NCBI GenBank assembly: GCA_905236835.1
Contig: CAJOQY010000084.1
Location: 1 to 15,273, forward strand
Reading direction: 5' to 3'
DNA length: 15,273 bases
Source of the DNA: an uncultured Oscillibacter sp.
GTDB lineage: Bacteria > Bacillota > Clostridia > Oscillospirales > Oscillospiraceae
The first letter of the stretch is position 1. Each line of letters begins with the position of its first letter. The notes under the pieces were generated by a model. It was not told the origin of the DNA and made no database searches. It saw only the letters and a program-made list of their open reading frames with translations. Positions 1 through 7,700 of this stretch are shown one piece after another. A program made the translations under genes and the position numbers.

Positions 1-28
1 ATTATAAAATTCTGGTGAGGGGTGCGGG

Positions 29-1165
29 ATGGCGAAAGTAAGAGGCTATAGCAGTTATCACGGGCGTGGCCCCATGTGGAAAACAGTGGCCGCTGTTCTT
101 TTGATCGCGATCATCCTCGCATCGTTTGGCGTGCTGGCGCTGGGTCATTATATGGTCGTGGACGAAACCGGTCTGCCGAAGATTCAATTGCCGTGGGCGG
201 ATGAGTGGAACTCCCATTCGGATGAAAATCCCGGCTCGGATGATTCCGGACGGAACGCGGATGAAAACGCCGAAAATAATCATGACGGCGAAGGCGAAAC
301 CGCCGGGGAACCGGGCGGCGAATCCGGGGAGGAATCATCATCCGCGTCGGCGGCTCCCGTGCGGGAACTTCTGAGAACTTACGGGTCTTATACGGCGCCG
401 TTCGGCTGGGATGAATATAACGAGGAAATTTCCATGGCGGAACGCTATGGATATACGGCGTTTTCCGTGTTATTAAAAGAAAACAAATATGACAGAAGCG
501 TGATTTATTTCAGATCAAATTCCGTTCCGTCCGATATGGCGGCGACCCGCGCGGACGCGTCCACGAATGAGGTATTGAAAACGCTGGCCGCGTCGCAATT
601 CCACGCCGTCGCGCGCATGACTTGTTTTCTGGATTCACAGGCGGCGAACGCCAATGTCCGGCGTTTCGGTCTGCGCAACACGGGAAGTTATATATTCTAT
701 GACGGCAACGGCGAAAACTGGCTGGATCCCGGCAAACCGGACGCGCGCGCGTATTTATGCGATATAGCGCGTGAAATCGCCGAATTGGGTTTCAAAGAAA
801 TTTTACTGACCCATGTCGGCTATCCTACGGAGGGCAAATTAGACAAAATCGCCTATGGCGATACGCCTATAGCCGAAAATCTCACGGCCTTTTTATCTGA
901 AATGCGCGAGACGCTGAATCCCTACGGCGTGAAATTATCCGTGGAAATGCCCCGCGCGGTCTTTACCCATCAGGACAATCCGTCCGGCTTGACATTGGAA
1001 ATCGCCGCGCCGTATGTGGATCGGATGTATTGCGTTGTCACGCCGGAGGAAATTGATTACTGCGACGGGACTGTATTTAATCTTCGTGACGGCGCGGTGG
1101 AATTCGTCCCGATTTTAAGCGAACTGCCCCAGCCGTTGCCCCGGCAATTCTTGTATTTAGCATAA
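29..1165 (+). CDS. Membrane-anchored putative glycoside hydrolase (DUF4015-like)
   Basis: The 378-residue product has a short basic N-terminus, one hydrophobic helix at about residues 18–40, a low-complexity acidic D/E/N/G/S linker at about 56–108, and a globular domain from about 110 to the end. The linker suggests the C-terminal domain sits outside the cell, tethered to the membrane. The domain resembles the putative glycosyl hydrolase (DUF4015) TIM-barrel family: a WLDPGKPDARAYLCDIA stretch (231–247) is followed by ELGFKEILLTHVGYPTEG, the counterpart of the usual 'GF-DEIQFDYVRFP' strand. Here the family's Asp and Arg in that strand appear replaced by Thr/His and Gly, so catalytic activity is doubtful. 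A G-rich ribosome binding site (GGTGAGGGG) precedes the ATG. The binding-protein gene starts 46 bases downstream with no terminator between, so the two may share a transcript. The family call is by memory of motifs and is moderate. Confidence 0.6.
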   Translation: MAKVRGYSSYHGRGPMWKTVAAVLLIAIILASFGVLALGHYMVVDETGLPKIQLPWADEWNSHSDENPGSDDSGRNADENAENNHDGEGETAGEPGGESGEESSSASAAPVRELLRTYGSYTAPFGWDEYNEEISMAERYGYTAFSVLLKENKYDRSVIYFRSNSVPSDMAATRADASTNEVLKTLAASQFHAVARMTCFLDSQAANANVRRFGLRNTGSYIFYDGNGENWLDPGKPDARAYLCDIAREIAELGFKEILLTHVGYPTEGKLDKIAYGDTPIAENLTAFLSEMRETLNPYGVKLSVEMPRAVFTHQDNPSGLTLEIAAPYVDRMYCVVTPEEIDYCDGTVFNLRDGAVEFVPILSELPQPLPRQFLYLA

Positions 1166-1211
1166 AAATAACCAGCGAATTATAATATAATATAAAAGGA
1201 AGATTGAAACG

Positions 1212-2090
1212 ATGAAAAAATTAGCGGCTGTTTTGCTTGCGCTTGTTCTCGCGCTGATGTTGATTGCCTGCGGCGGAAATAATAACGCGGCGGAATCTGT
1301 TCCTGAGGCTGATAACACGGGTGATACGGGCAATACGAACGCGGCGGATGTGACGGAATCCGGCGCGGACGCTGATGACGGCAACGCCGGAAACGCGGAT
1401 GAAGCCGGGGAATTGAAATTAGTCTCCCCCGGCAAACTGACGGTTTCTCTCAACGCCGCGTTCCCGCCGTATGAAATGACCACCGACGCGGGCGGATTTG
1501 AAGGTATTGACGTTGATATTGCCGGATTGATCGCCGAAAAATTAGGTCTTGAATTGCGGATTGACGATATGGACTTTGACGCGGCGTTATTGGCCGTGCA
1601 GAACGGCAAAAGCGATATTGTCATGTCGGGCGTATCCGTGACGGAAGCGCGTCTGGCCGTCATGGATTTCTCGGATTCTTACGCCACCGGCATTCAATCC
1701 GTGATTGTCCCGGAAGGCTCGGATGTGAATATTGATAATCTTGGGGATCACATGATCGCCACACAGCGCGCCACGACGGGAAATATTTACTGCTCTGACG
1801 AGTTCGGCGACGAACATGTATTGGCCTATGACAACGGCATGACGGCTATACAGGCGCTGTTAAACGGTCAGGCGGACTGCGTTGTCATCGACGACGCGCC
1901 CGCGCGGGCGTTCGTGTCGCAAAATCCCGGTCTGACGATTTTAGATACGGAATACGCGGTCGAGGATTACGCGATTGGCATCGGCAAAGGCAATACGAAT
2001 TTGTTGAACGCGATCAACGGCGCGTTGGCGGAATTGAAAGCTGACGGGTCCGTTCAGGCCGTGATTGACAAATATATCAGCGCGGAGTAA
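1212..2090 (+). CDS. Polar amino-acid ABC transporter, substrate-binding lipoprotein
   Basis: The 292-residue product is an extracellular solute-binding protein of family 3, which delivers a polar amino acid to its permease. A lipoprotein signal peptide (MKK, hydrophobic stretch, lipobox LIAC with Cys20) predicts lipid anchoring to the outer face of the membrane. Residues about 21–70 form a D/N/A/E-rich flexible tether. The binding domain runs from about 73 to 292, with the family's opening GKLTVSLNAAFPPYE, the SVTEARLAVMDFS segment whose Arg usually binds the ligand carboxylate, a TTGNIYCSD loop, and the hinge-side VVIDDAPA motif. The ATG is preceded by AAAGGAAG. A TATAAT at 1181–1186 could be a -10 box, but no good -35 box is spaced for it. 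The permease and ATPase genes follow, and an attenuator lies directly downstream. The exact amino acid cannot be read from the sequence. Confidence 0.92.
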   Translation: MKKLAAVLLALVLALMLIACGGNNNAAESVPEADNTGDTGNTNAADVTESGADADDGNAGNADEAGELKLVSPGKLTVSLNAAFPPYEMTTDAGGFEGIDVDIAGLIAEKLGLELRIDDMDFDAALLAVQNGKSDIVMSGVSVTEARLAVMDFSDSYATGIQSVIVPEGSDVNIDNLGDHMIATQRATTGNIYCSDEFGDEHVLAYDNGMTAIQALLNGQADCVVIDDAPARAFVSQNPGLTILDTEYAVEDYAIGIGKGNTNLLNAINGALAELKADGSVQAVIDKYISAE

Positions 2091-2103
2091 ATATATCATA
2101 TAA

Positions 2104-2144
2104 AATCGCGGCGGCGTATGATTTCAGGCCGTCGCGGTTTTTTT
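2104..2144 (+). terminator. Intrinsic terminator/attenuator between binding protein and permease
   Basis: A 9-bp GC-rich stem (2107–2115 with 2128–2136, one G·U pair) closes a 12-base loop and is followed by seven T residues (2138–2144). A/T pairs extend the base of the stem. It lies 14 bases after the binding-protein stop codon and ahead of the permease. Partial termination here would give more binding protein than permease and ATPase, a common arrangement in such operons. Whether it stops all or only part of transcription cannot be told from sequence. Confidence 0.8.
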
Positions 2145-2227
2145 AAGAGATTCCAAAAGCGAATAAAAATATATATAAATATATAAAAAATATAATATAA
2201 AATATAAATGAAAGAAGGGAACGCGAT

Positions 2228-3004
2228 TTGAATCAGTGGGCGGAATTATACGCGCAATGGAAAACCATGATGATTTCCGGAGAGTCGATTTCCGGATTTC
2301 AGCGGTTCTATGTGTTGTTCTATCAGGCGTTTATTGAGGCCAATCGCTGGAAGCAGTATTTAAACGGCGTCGGGACGACGATTTTTGTCACGGCGATGGC
2401 GCTTGTGATCGGCATCGCGCTGGGGATTCTCGTGGCCGTGATACGGACTTCCCACGCGCAGCAGAGACCCGGACATAAAAATATGATATTAGGCGCGATT
2501 AATTTATTCTGCCGGGTGTATGTGACCGTCATACGCGGAACGCCGATGATGGTGCAGTTATTAATCATGGGCATGGTAATATTTAAAAGCAGCCGGAATT
2601 TCACGGCGGTCGGCGCGCTGACGCTCGGCATAAACTCCGGGGCGTATGTGTCGGAGATTATACGCGGCGGCCTGATGTCCCTTGATCCCGGTCAAATGGA
2701 GGCGGGACGGTCTCTGGGTTTGAATTATCTGGACACGATGAGATTTATTGTCGTCCCGCAGGCGGTGAAGGCGATTTTACCCGCGCTTGGCAACGAGTTT
2801 ATTATTTTATTAAAAGACACGTCGTTGATCACGGTCATTGGCGGCAAAGAGTTATTATACGCCGCGCAGGGCATTTATGGCCGGACTTATGAACAGATGT
2901 TTCCCCTGTTTGGAATCGCGATGATTTATCTGGCTTTGGTTATGGTATTCAGCTGGTTACAGGGGATTCTCGAAAGGAGGCTGCGCCAAAGTGATCGACG
3001 TTAA
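2228..3004 (+). CDS. Polar amino-acid ABC transporter, permease subunit
   Basis: The 258-residue integral membrane protein belongs to the HisM/GlnP-type permease family and forms the channel of the amino-acid importer. Hydrophobic helices are visible at about 49–72, 90–118, 128–145, 183–200 and 226–246. The family markers are [11 protein letters not shown] (102–112) and the EAA loop [20 protein letters not shown] (158–177) that docks onto the ATPase. The start is a TTG at 2228, chosen because AGAAGGGA (2213–2220) sits 7 bases upstream; the ATG at 2209 is out of frame. The upstream AT tract contains TATAAT at 2191–2196, a possible secondary promoter after the attenuator. Its last 14 bases overlap the ATPase gene, implying translational coupling. 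The N-terminal 40 residues before the first helix are longer than usual. Confidence 0.9.
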   Translation: MNQWAELYAQWKTMMISGESISGFQRFYVLFYQAFIEANRWKQYLNGVGTTIFVTAMALVIGIALGILVAVIRTSHAQQRPGHKNMILGAINLFCRVYVTVIRGTPMMVQLLIMGMVIFKSSRNFTAVGALTLGINSGAYVSEIIRGGLMSLDPGQMEAGRSLGLNYLDTMRFIVVPQAVKAILPALGNEFIILLKDTSLITVIGGKELLYAAQGIYGRTYEQMFPLFGIAMIYLALVMVFSWLQGILERRLRQSDRR

Positions 3005-3713
3005 GAATTTATCGAAATCGTTCGGGGATCATCTGGTATTGGATAATATCTCACAGCATATTGATCAGGGCGAAAAAGTCGTGATCATTGGCCCGTCGGG
3101 TTCCGGCAAATCGACGTTTCTGCGCTGTCTGAATTTGCTCGAAGAGCCGACGAAAGGCGAAATTGTATTTGACGGGACTGTGATTACAAACCCGAAATGC
3201 GATATAGATTTGATCCGGCGTCAGATGGGCATGGTATTTCAGCATTTTAATTTATTCCCGAATATGACGATCCGGCGCAATATCACGCTCGCGCCGGTCC
3301 GGACAGGATTGATGAAGCAGGACGAGGCGGATCAGTCGGCGGAAGATTTATTGGCGCGCGTCGGATTAAAAGACCGGGCGGATTCATGGCCCGCGCAGTT
3401 GTCCGGCGGACAGAAACAGCGCGTCGCGATTGTCCGGGCGCTGGCGATGCGTCCGAAAGTGATGTTATTTGACGAACCCACTTCCGCGCTGGACCCGGAA
3501 ATGGTCGGGGAAGTGCTGGATGTCATGAAGCAATTAGCAAATGAGGGCATGACGATGGTTGTCGTCACGCATGAGATGGGCTTTGCCCGTGAAGTCGGGA
3601 GCCGCGCGTTATTTATGGCGGACGGCCATGTATTGGAAGAAGGCCCGCCGAAAGCGTTATTTTCCAGCCCAAAACATCCGCGTCTGCGGGACTTCCTGAG
3701 CAAAGTATTATAA
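2991..3713 (+). CDS. Polar amino-acid ABC transporter, ATP-binding subunit (GlnQ-like)
   Basis: The 240-residue ATPase energises the importer encoded just upstream. All ABC landmarks are present: Walker [10 protein letters not shown] (34–42), Q-loop [15 protein letters not shown], signature [15 protein letters not shown], Walker [14 protein letters not shown] and the H-loop [12 protein letters not shown]. The HFNLFPNMT stretch and [14 protein letters not shown] tail are typical of the GlnQ/HisP polar amino-acid group. The start is GTG at 2991, preceded by AAAGGAGG (2973–2980) located inside the end of the permease gene, so the reading frames overlap by 14 bases. It is the last gene of its transcription unit: a strong terminator follows 14 bases after the stop. 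Confidence 0.95.
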   Translation: MIDVKNLSKSFGDHLVLDNISQHIDQGEKVVIIGPSGSGKSTFLRCLNLLEEPTKGEIVFDGTVITNPKCDIDLIRRQMGMVFQHFNLFPNMTIRRNITLAPVRTGLMKQDEADQSAEDLLARVGLKDRADSWPAQLSGGQKQRVAIVRALAMRPKVMLFDEPTSALDPEMVGEVLDVMKQLANEGMTMVVVTHEMGFAREVGSRALFMADGHVLEEGPPKALFSSPKHPRLRDFLSKVL

Positions 3714-3727
3714 ATATTACGCCGCGT

Positions 3728-3755
3728 TCCCCCCTTTTCAGAAGGGGGGATTTTT
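3728..3755 (+). terminator. Intrinsic terminator after the amino-acid ABC operon
   Basis: A perfect 9-bp stem, TCCCCCCTT (3728–3736) with AAGGGGGGA (3742–3750), closes a 5-base loop and runs into TTTTT (3751–3755). The T tract lies only on the + strand side, so it terminates the ABC operon. It would act poorly on the convergent gene at 3799–4560. Confidence 0.9.
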
Positions 3756-3798
3756 GATAACCGGCGTTTTCCGGGCGGACACGTTTTCGGATGATTGA

Positions 3799-4560
3799 TC
3801 ACTGTCCCGCGTTATCCGGAACGCAAAGCCAATATCCGCCGGATGAAATCAAGCGAATATGAAAGACATCCCGTAGAATATCCTGTTTTAATATCTCATC
3901 CAAACATCCGGAAAAGCGGACTTTCCCCGCGTCTAATAAAATAAAATAATCGCAGAAACTCAGCGCGAGAGATAACTCATGAATCGCCATCACGACGGTT
4001 TTCCCCTCTTCACGCAAGTCGGAAATTAATTTCATGATTTCAAATTGATACGCTATATCCAGCGCGGCGGTTGGTTCGTCTAATAATAATATTTCCGCTT
4101 CCCGCGCCAGCGCCATCGCCAGATAACATCTCTGACGCTCCCCGCCGGAAAGCGTCCGGACAGGACGATCCCGCAGGGATAACACGCCCGCTTTTAACAT
4201 CGCCGATTCCACGATCTCACGATCCCGGACGCCGAAACGCCGCGTGAATCCCAGCCACGGGAATCTGCCATGACGGATCAGCGATTCCGCGTCCAGCGCG
4301 GGGGCTTCCCGGAACTGCGGCAGAAACGCCGTTTTGCGCGCCAGCGCGCGCGGCGCGTAATCCCGAATAGATACGCCGTCCAGCGTGATTTCGCCTTTGA
4401 CTGGATCCAACAGGCGGCATAATGTTTTTAACAGCGTACTTTTTCCGGAGCCGTTGACGCCTAACAGCGCCGTCACGCTTCCCGGCGGAAATTGGATATT
4501 TATATCACGCAAAACGGCTTTTTTATCATATCCGCAGGATAAATCCCGGCATTTCAGCAT
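3799..4560 (-). CDS. Orphan FecE/FepC-type ABC transporter ATPase
   Basis: The 253-residue ATPase resembles the subunit that powers iron-siderophore, heme or cobalamin importers with FecCD-type permeases. Walker A is GVNGSGKST (34–42), the Q-loop is TAFLPQ, the signature is LSGGERQRCYLAMAL, Walker B is ILLLDEPTAALD and the switch His lies in MAIHELSLALSF. The stretch SLIRHGRFPWLGF after the Q-loop is characteristic of this group. On the minus strand AAGAAGGAT precedes the ATG by about 9 bases. No matching permease or binding protein lies in the window, and both neighbours point away from or towards it on the other strand. It therefore appears to be a single-gene unit, which would have to work with membrane partners encoded elsewhere. 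Substrate is unknown. Confidence 0.85.
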   Translation of the reverse strand: MLKCRDLSCGYDKKAVLRDINIQFPPGSVTALLGVNGSGKSTLLKTLCRLLDPVKGEITLDGVSIRDYAPRALARKTAFLPQFREAPALDAESLIRHGRFPWLGFTRRFGVRDREIVESAMLKAGVLSLRDRPVRTLSGGERQRCYLAMALAREAEILLLDEPTAALDIAYQFEIMKLISDLREEGKTVVMAIHELSLALSFCDYFILLDAGKVRFSGCLDEILKQDILRDVFHIRLISSGGYWLCVPDNAGQ

Positions 4561-4644
4561 TTTTATAAATCCTTCTTTATGATATAAATTTATATAAATT
4601 TTTAAAATCCATCCGTTCCGGACAGGAAAATATTTTGTTATATC

Positions 4645-4673
4645 TTGCCATACGGCCTCGATTCCTGTAAAAT
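4645..4673 (+). promoter_or_regulatory. Predicted sigma-A promoter of the giant secreted protein gene
   Basis: TTGCCA (4645–4650) and TAAAAT (4668–4673) are separated by 17 bases, close to the housekeeping -35/-10 consensus and spacing. Transcription would begin near 4680, about 50 bases before the TTG start at 4732. It lies in the 171-base AT-rich spacer between two divergent genes. Its position argues against a coding start at the in-frame ATG at 4645. Confidence 0.55.
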
Positions 4674-4715
4674 ATACGCGGTATATTTATATCTCAATTA
4701 TCCCGCGCGAATCAG

Positions 4716-4723
4716 AGGGGAGG
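4716..4723 (+). promoter_or_regulatory. Ribosome binding site fixing the TTG start at 4732
   Basis: AGGGGAGG lies 8 bases ahead of a TTG whose frame opens directly into a signal peptide. The upstream in-frame ATG (4645) has no such site and would place 29 non-signal residues ahead of the secretion signal. Confidence 0.8.
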
Positions 4724-4731
4724 AATCTTTT

Positions 4732-7700
4732 TTGACAGGCCGACGTTCTTTTCATACAATCATATTACGCGTGATATTATGCGCTGTCCTGACGCTGTCC
4801 GGGGCCGCGCAAGCGCAAAATCAGGATTCAAATCCGGCGCGGGCGCAAAATCAAGCGCAAGAACAAAATCAAGAGCGAATCTCCCGCGGCAATCGCGCGT
4901 CCGATTGGATTCCGATTGAGAATCTGCCTGAAGGCGCGCAAATTCTGGATCGTAAATGGATCGTCACGCGCGTCACGGAGACGGATTCCGGGCGGGACAG
5001 CCTTTCCGGTTTCGCGTCCGCCGGCGCGAACTGGATTTTAAAATCAACCGGCGTCCAAACAATCGCCGCGTTTCCCGCCGGATTTGACCAGTCCCATGAG
5101 TTATATCAAACCATGGCGCAATCCGCGCCGGAGGCGTTCGAGAACGAGACAACGCGCCGAACCGTATCCCTGCGCCCGGGCGGTTATATTTACTGGCACT
5201 GGATGTATGACACCGGGAAATCCAGCGGCGCGGCGGATCGGCATATTCTGCACCACGCCGGGACCGGACCCGAAAACGGGGAGAACTATCAATATTTCGG
5301 CGCGTTCATTCAGCCGGATGATGTAAATAATAATAATAATAATTATATCTCAAGCCGCCGTTTTTGCAACGGCATGAATCTGGAAAATTATATCATTCCG
5401 GAGCGCGTCGACTGGGACGAATGCCAAGGCTCCACACGCTGGTTTCGATTCCCGTTTTATTACGCGTATTACGCCGATTATGAACGCTTATCGCATTATG
5501 AACAGCGGGAGGAATTTGAACTCTCATCCCCGGAGGATATGATAAATTTAGATAATTTTAATTATTATAACAGCCTGTCCAACGGTTATCTCAACGACGC
5601 CGGACAGCGCGTGAAAATTACAAATCTTCAAGAATACGTCCGTTATTGGGATTATTTTATGATTAATTATAATCCCATGGGCGGCTCGGACGCGCCTGAC
5701 GCGCAAATCAAGCGTTATGATCTGAATTTAACGCTCAATGACCGGATTCCGGTCAAAGCCGGAAAAGCGTTTCAGGGCTGGTCCGACACGCCGGATTTGT
5801 CCGGCGATTTATCTGACGATTTATCCGGCGATTTATCCGGCGAAATTTATCAGCCGGGGGATATTTATCAGAAGAACGCGGATTTGACGCTTTACGCGGT
5901 CTGGGACAATCCGTCCGGGACGTGCGGGGAGAATATCGCGTGGCTTTTACAAGACGGCGTTTTATATCTGCGCGGCTCCGGGGAAATGCCGGATTTCGAG
6001 AGCGTTTATCATACGCCGTGGCGTGACTGGTCCGGGGAAATCCAACGCGCGGAACTGGATGATAATATTATATCTATCGGCGCTTACGCGTTCGCGTATT
6101 GCGAGAATTTACAATCCGTCCGCCTGCCGGAAAATTTGATTTCCATCGGCGATTCCGCGTTCCGGGACTGCGTGTCCCTGTCGGATATTTCCTTGCCGGG
6201 AAATTTGATTTCCATCGGCGATTTCGCGTTTCAGAACAATACGGCGTTGAAAAATCCGGTCCTGCCGGGGAGTTTAATCTCTATCGGCGATTCCGCGTTT
6301 GAGGGCTGTTCCGGATTGACGGAAATCATTCTGCCCGGAAATTTAATCTCTGTGGGCGGCTCGGCGTTTCAGGGCTGTTCCGCGCTGACGCGTCTGACCG
6401 CGTCCGACGGTCCGGAAACTGTCGGAGAGAACGCTTTCGCCGATACCGGCTCCGGCCTTGTGATACGCTGCTGTCCCGACACGCCGCTTGCGCGTTACGC
6501 CGTTCAAGCCGGCGTTGAGATCGCCTATCTCAGTCAGGAACAACTCTCCGCGCCGGTATTTATCCGGAAAACGTCGAGCGTCAATCATGAGCAAGATATA
6601 AATAATAATAATATTAATATCCCGGATACGGATATGAATATCAACGCTGATATGAATATGGATATAATCGAAATATCCGCCCCGAAAGGCGCGATTTATT
6701 ACACGCTTGACGGGAGCGAACCGACGCGGGAGAGCCTGTTATATACCGGCCCGATCAGCGCGCGGGAGGATATGAAAATCCGCGCCGTAGCCATAGAGGA
6801 CGGATGGCGGGACAGCGGAATCGCCGTGTTAAATACCGCTATCGCGCGCGCCGCCGCGCCGACGGCAAGTTATGAGTCCGGAAGCCGGATTCCCGCCGGA
6901 ACGCGCGTCGCCCTGCGCTGTGATACCCCCGGCGCGAAAATTTTATATACCACAAACGGCGATACGCCGACTTCAAAAGATATTTATACCGCGCCTTTCG
7001 CCGTCACGGAAAATACCACCGTTTACGCGATCGCCACGCGGCTTGGAATGCGCAACAGCGATTTGACGGCGTTTCGTTATATCATATCCAACGCGGGCGA
7101 ACTTCCCGAAATCCGCACGCTTGAACCGGAGAATATCACGGACACCGGCGCGGTATTTTCCGCGCTGTCCGGCGCTGACGTTTCATCCGTCGAATTCGCG
7201 TATTATGAAAAAAATCGCACGCAAAACGAGATTGTCATACCGGCGAATAATAATATAAATAAAAATATAAATCATACCGCGGACGGCGGGATTTTATGGA
7301 CGGCGGAAGCGGCGGGATTATCCCCGGACACGGCGTACCGCGTTCAGGCGCGGGCCGTGAACGACGCCGGATATAACAGCGGCGAGATTTTGAATTTTAA
7401 TACCGAGCCGGACCCGGAAGCCGTCAAACCGGTTTCAATTGATCTGGATCCGGAATATTTATATTTAAATACCGGCCACACCCGGACTTTACTGGCGACT
7501 GTCCTGCCCGTATCGGCGACGGACCGGCGGGTATACTGGTCCAGCGACGATGAAACTATCGCGTCTGTCGATGAAAACGGGCTTGTCACGGCGCGCAATC
7601 CCGGCGTGACGCGTATCCGCGCCGTCGCCGTCGCCGGACGGATTTCCGCTTTTTGCACAGTCGAAATCGTGGATAATCATATTTCCGGGAGTTTTGACTT

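Noticed and set aside
1157..1663. Minus-strand frame opposite the binding-protein gene
   Set aside because: It is a shadow of the low-complexity D/N/A tether of the lipoprotein, with Ser/Ala-biased composition and no ribosome binding site.
4645..4731. In-frame ATG at 4645 as the start of the giant gene
   Set aside because: It overlaps the -35 box of the predicted promoter, has no ribosome binding site and would put 29 residues ahead of a clear signal peptide. The TTG at 4732 has AGGGGAGG at 8 bases.
6099..6302. Small + strand frame inside the LRR region
   Set aside because: It is an alternate frame of the 69-bp repeats and shows the same periodicity, with no ribosome binding site of its own.
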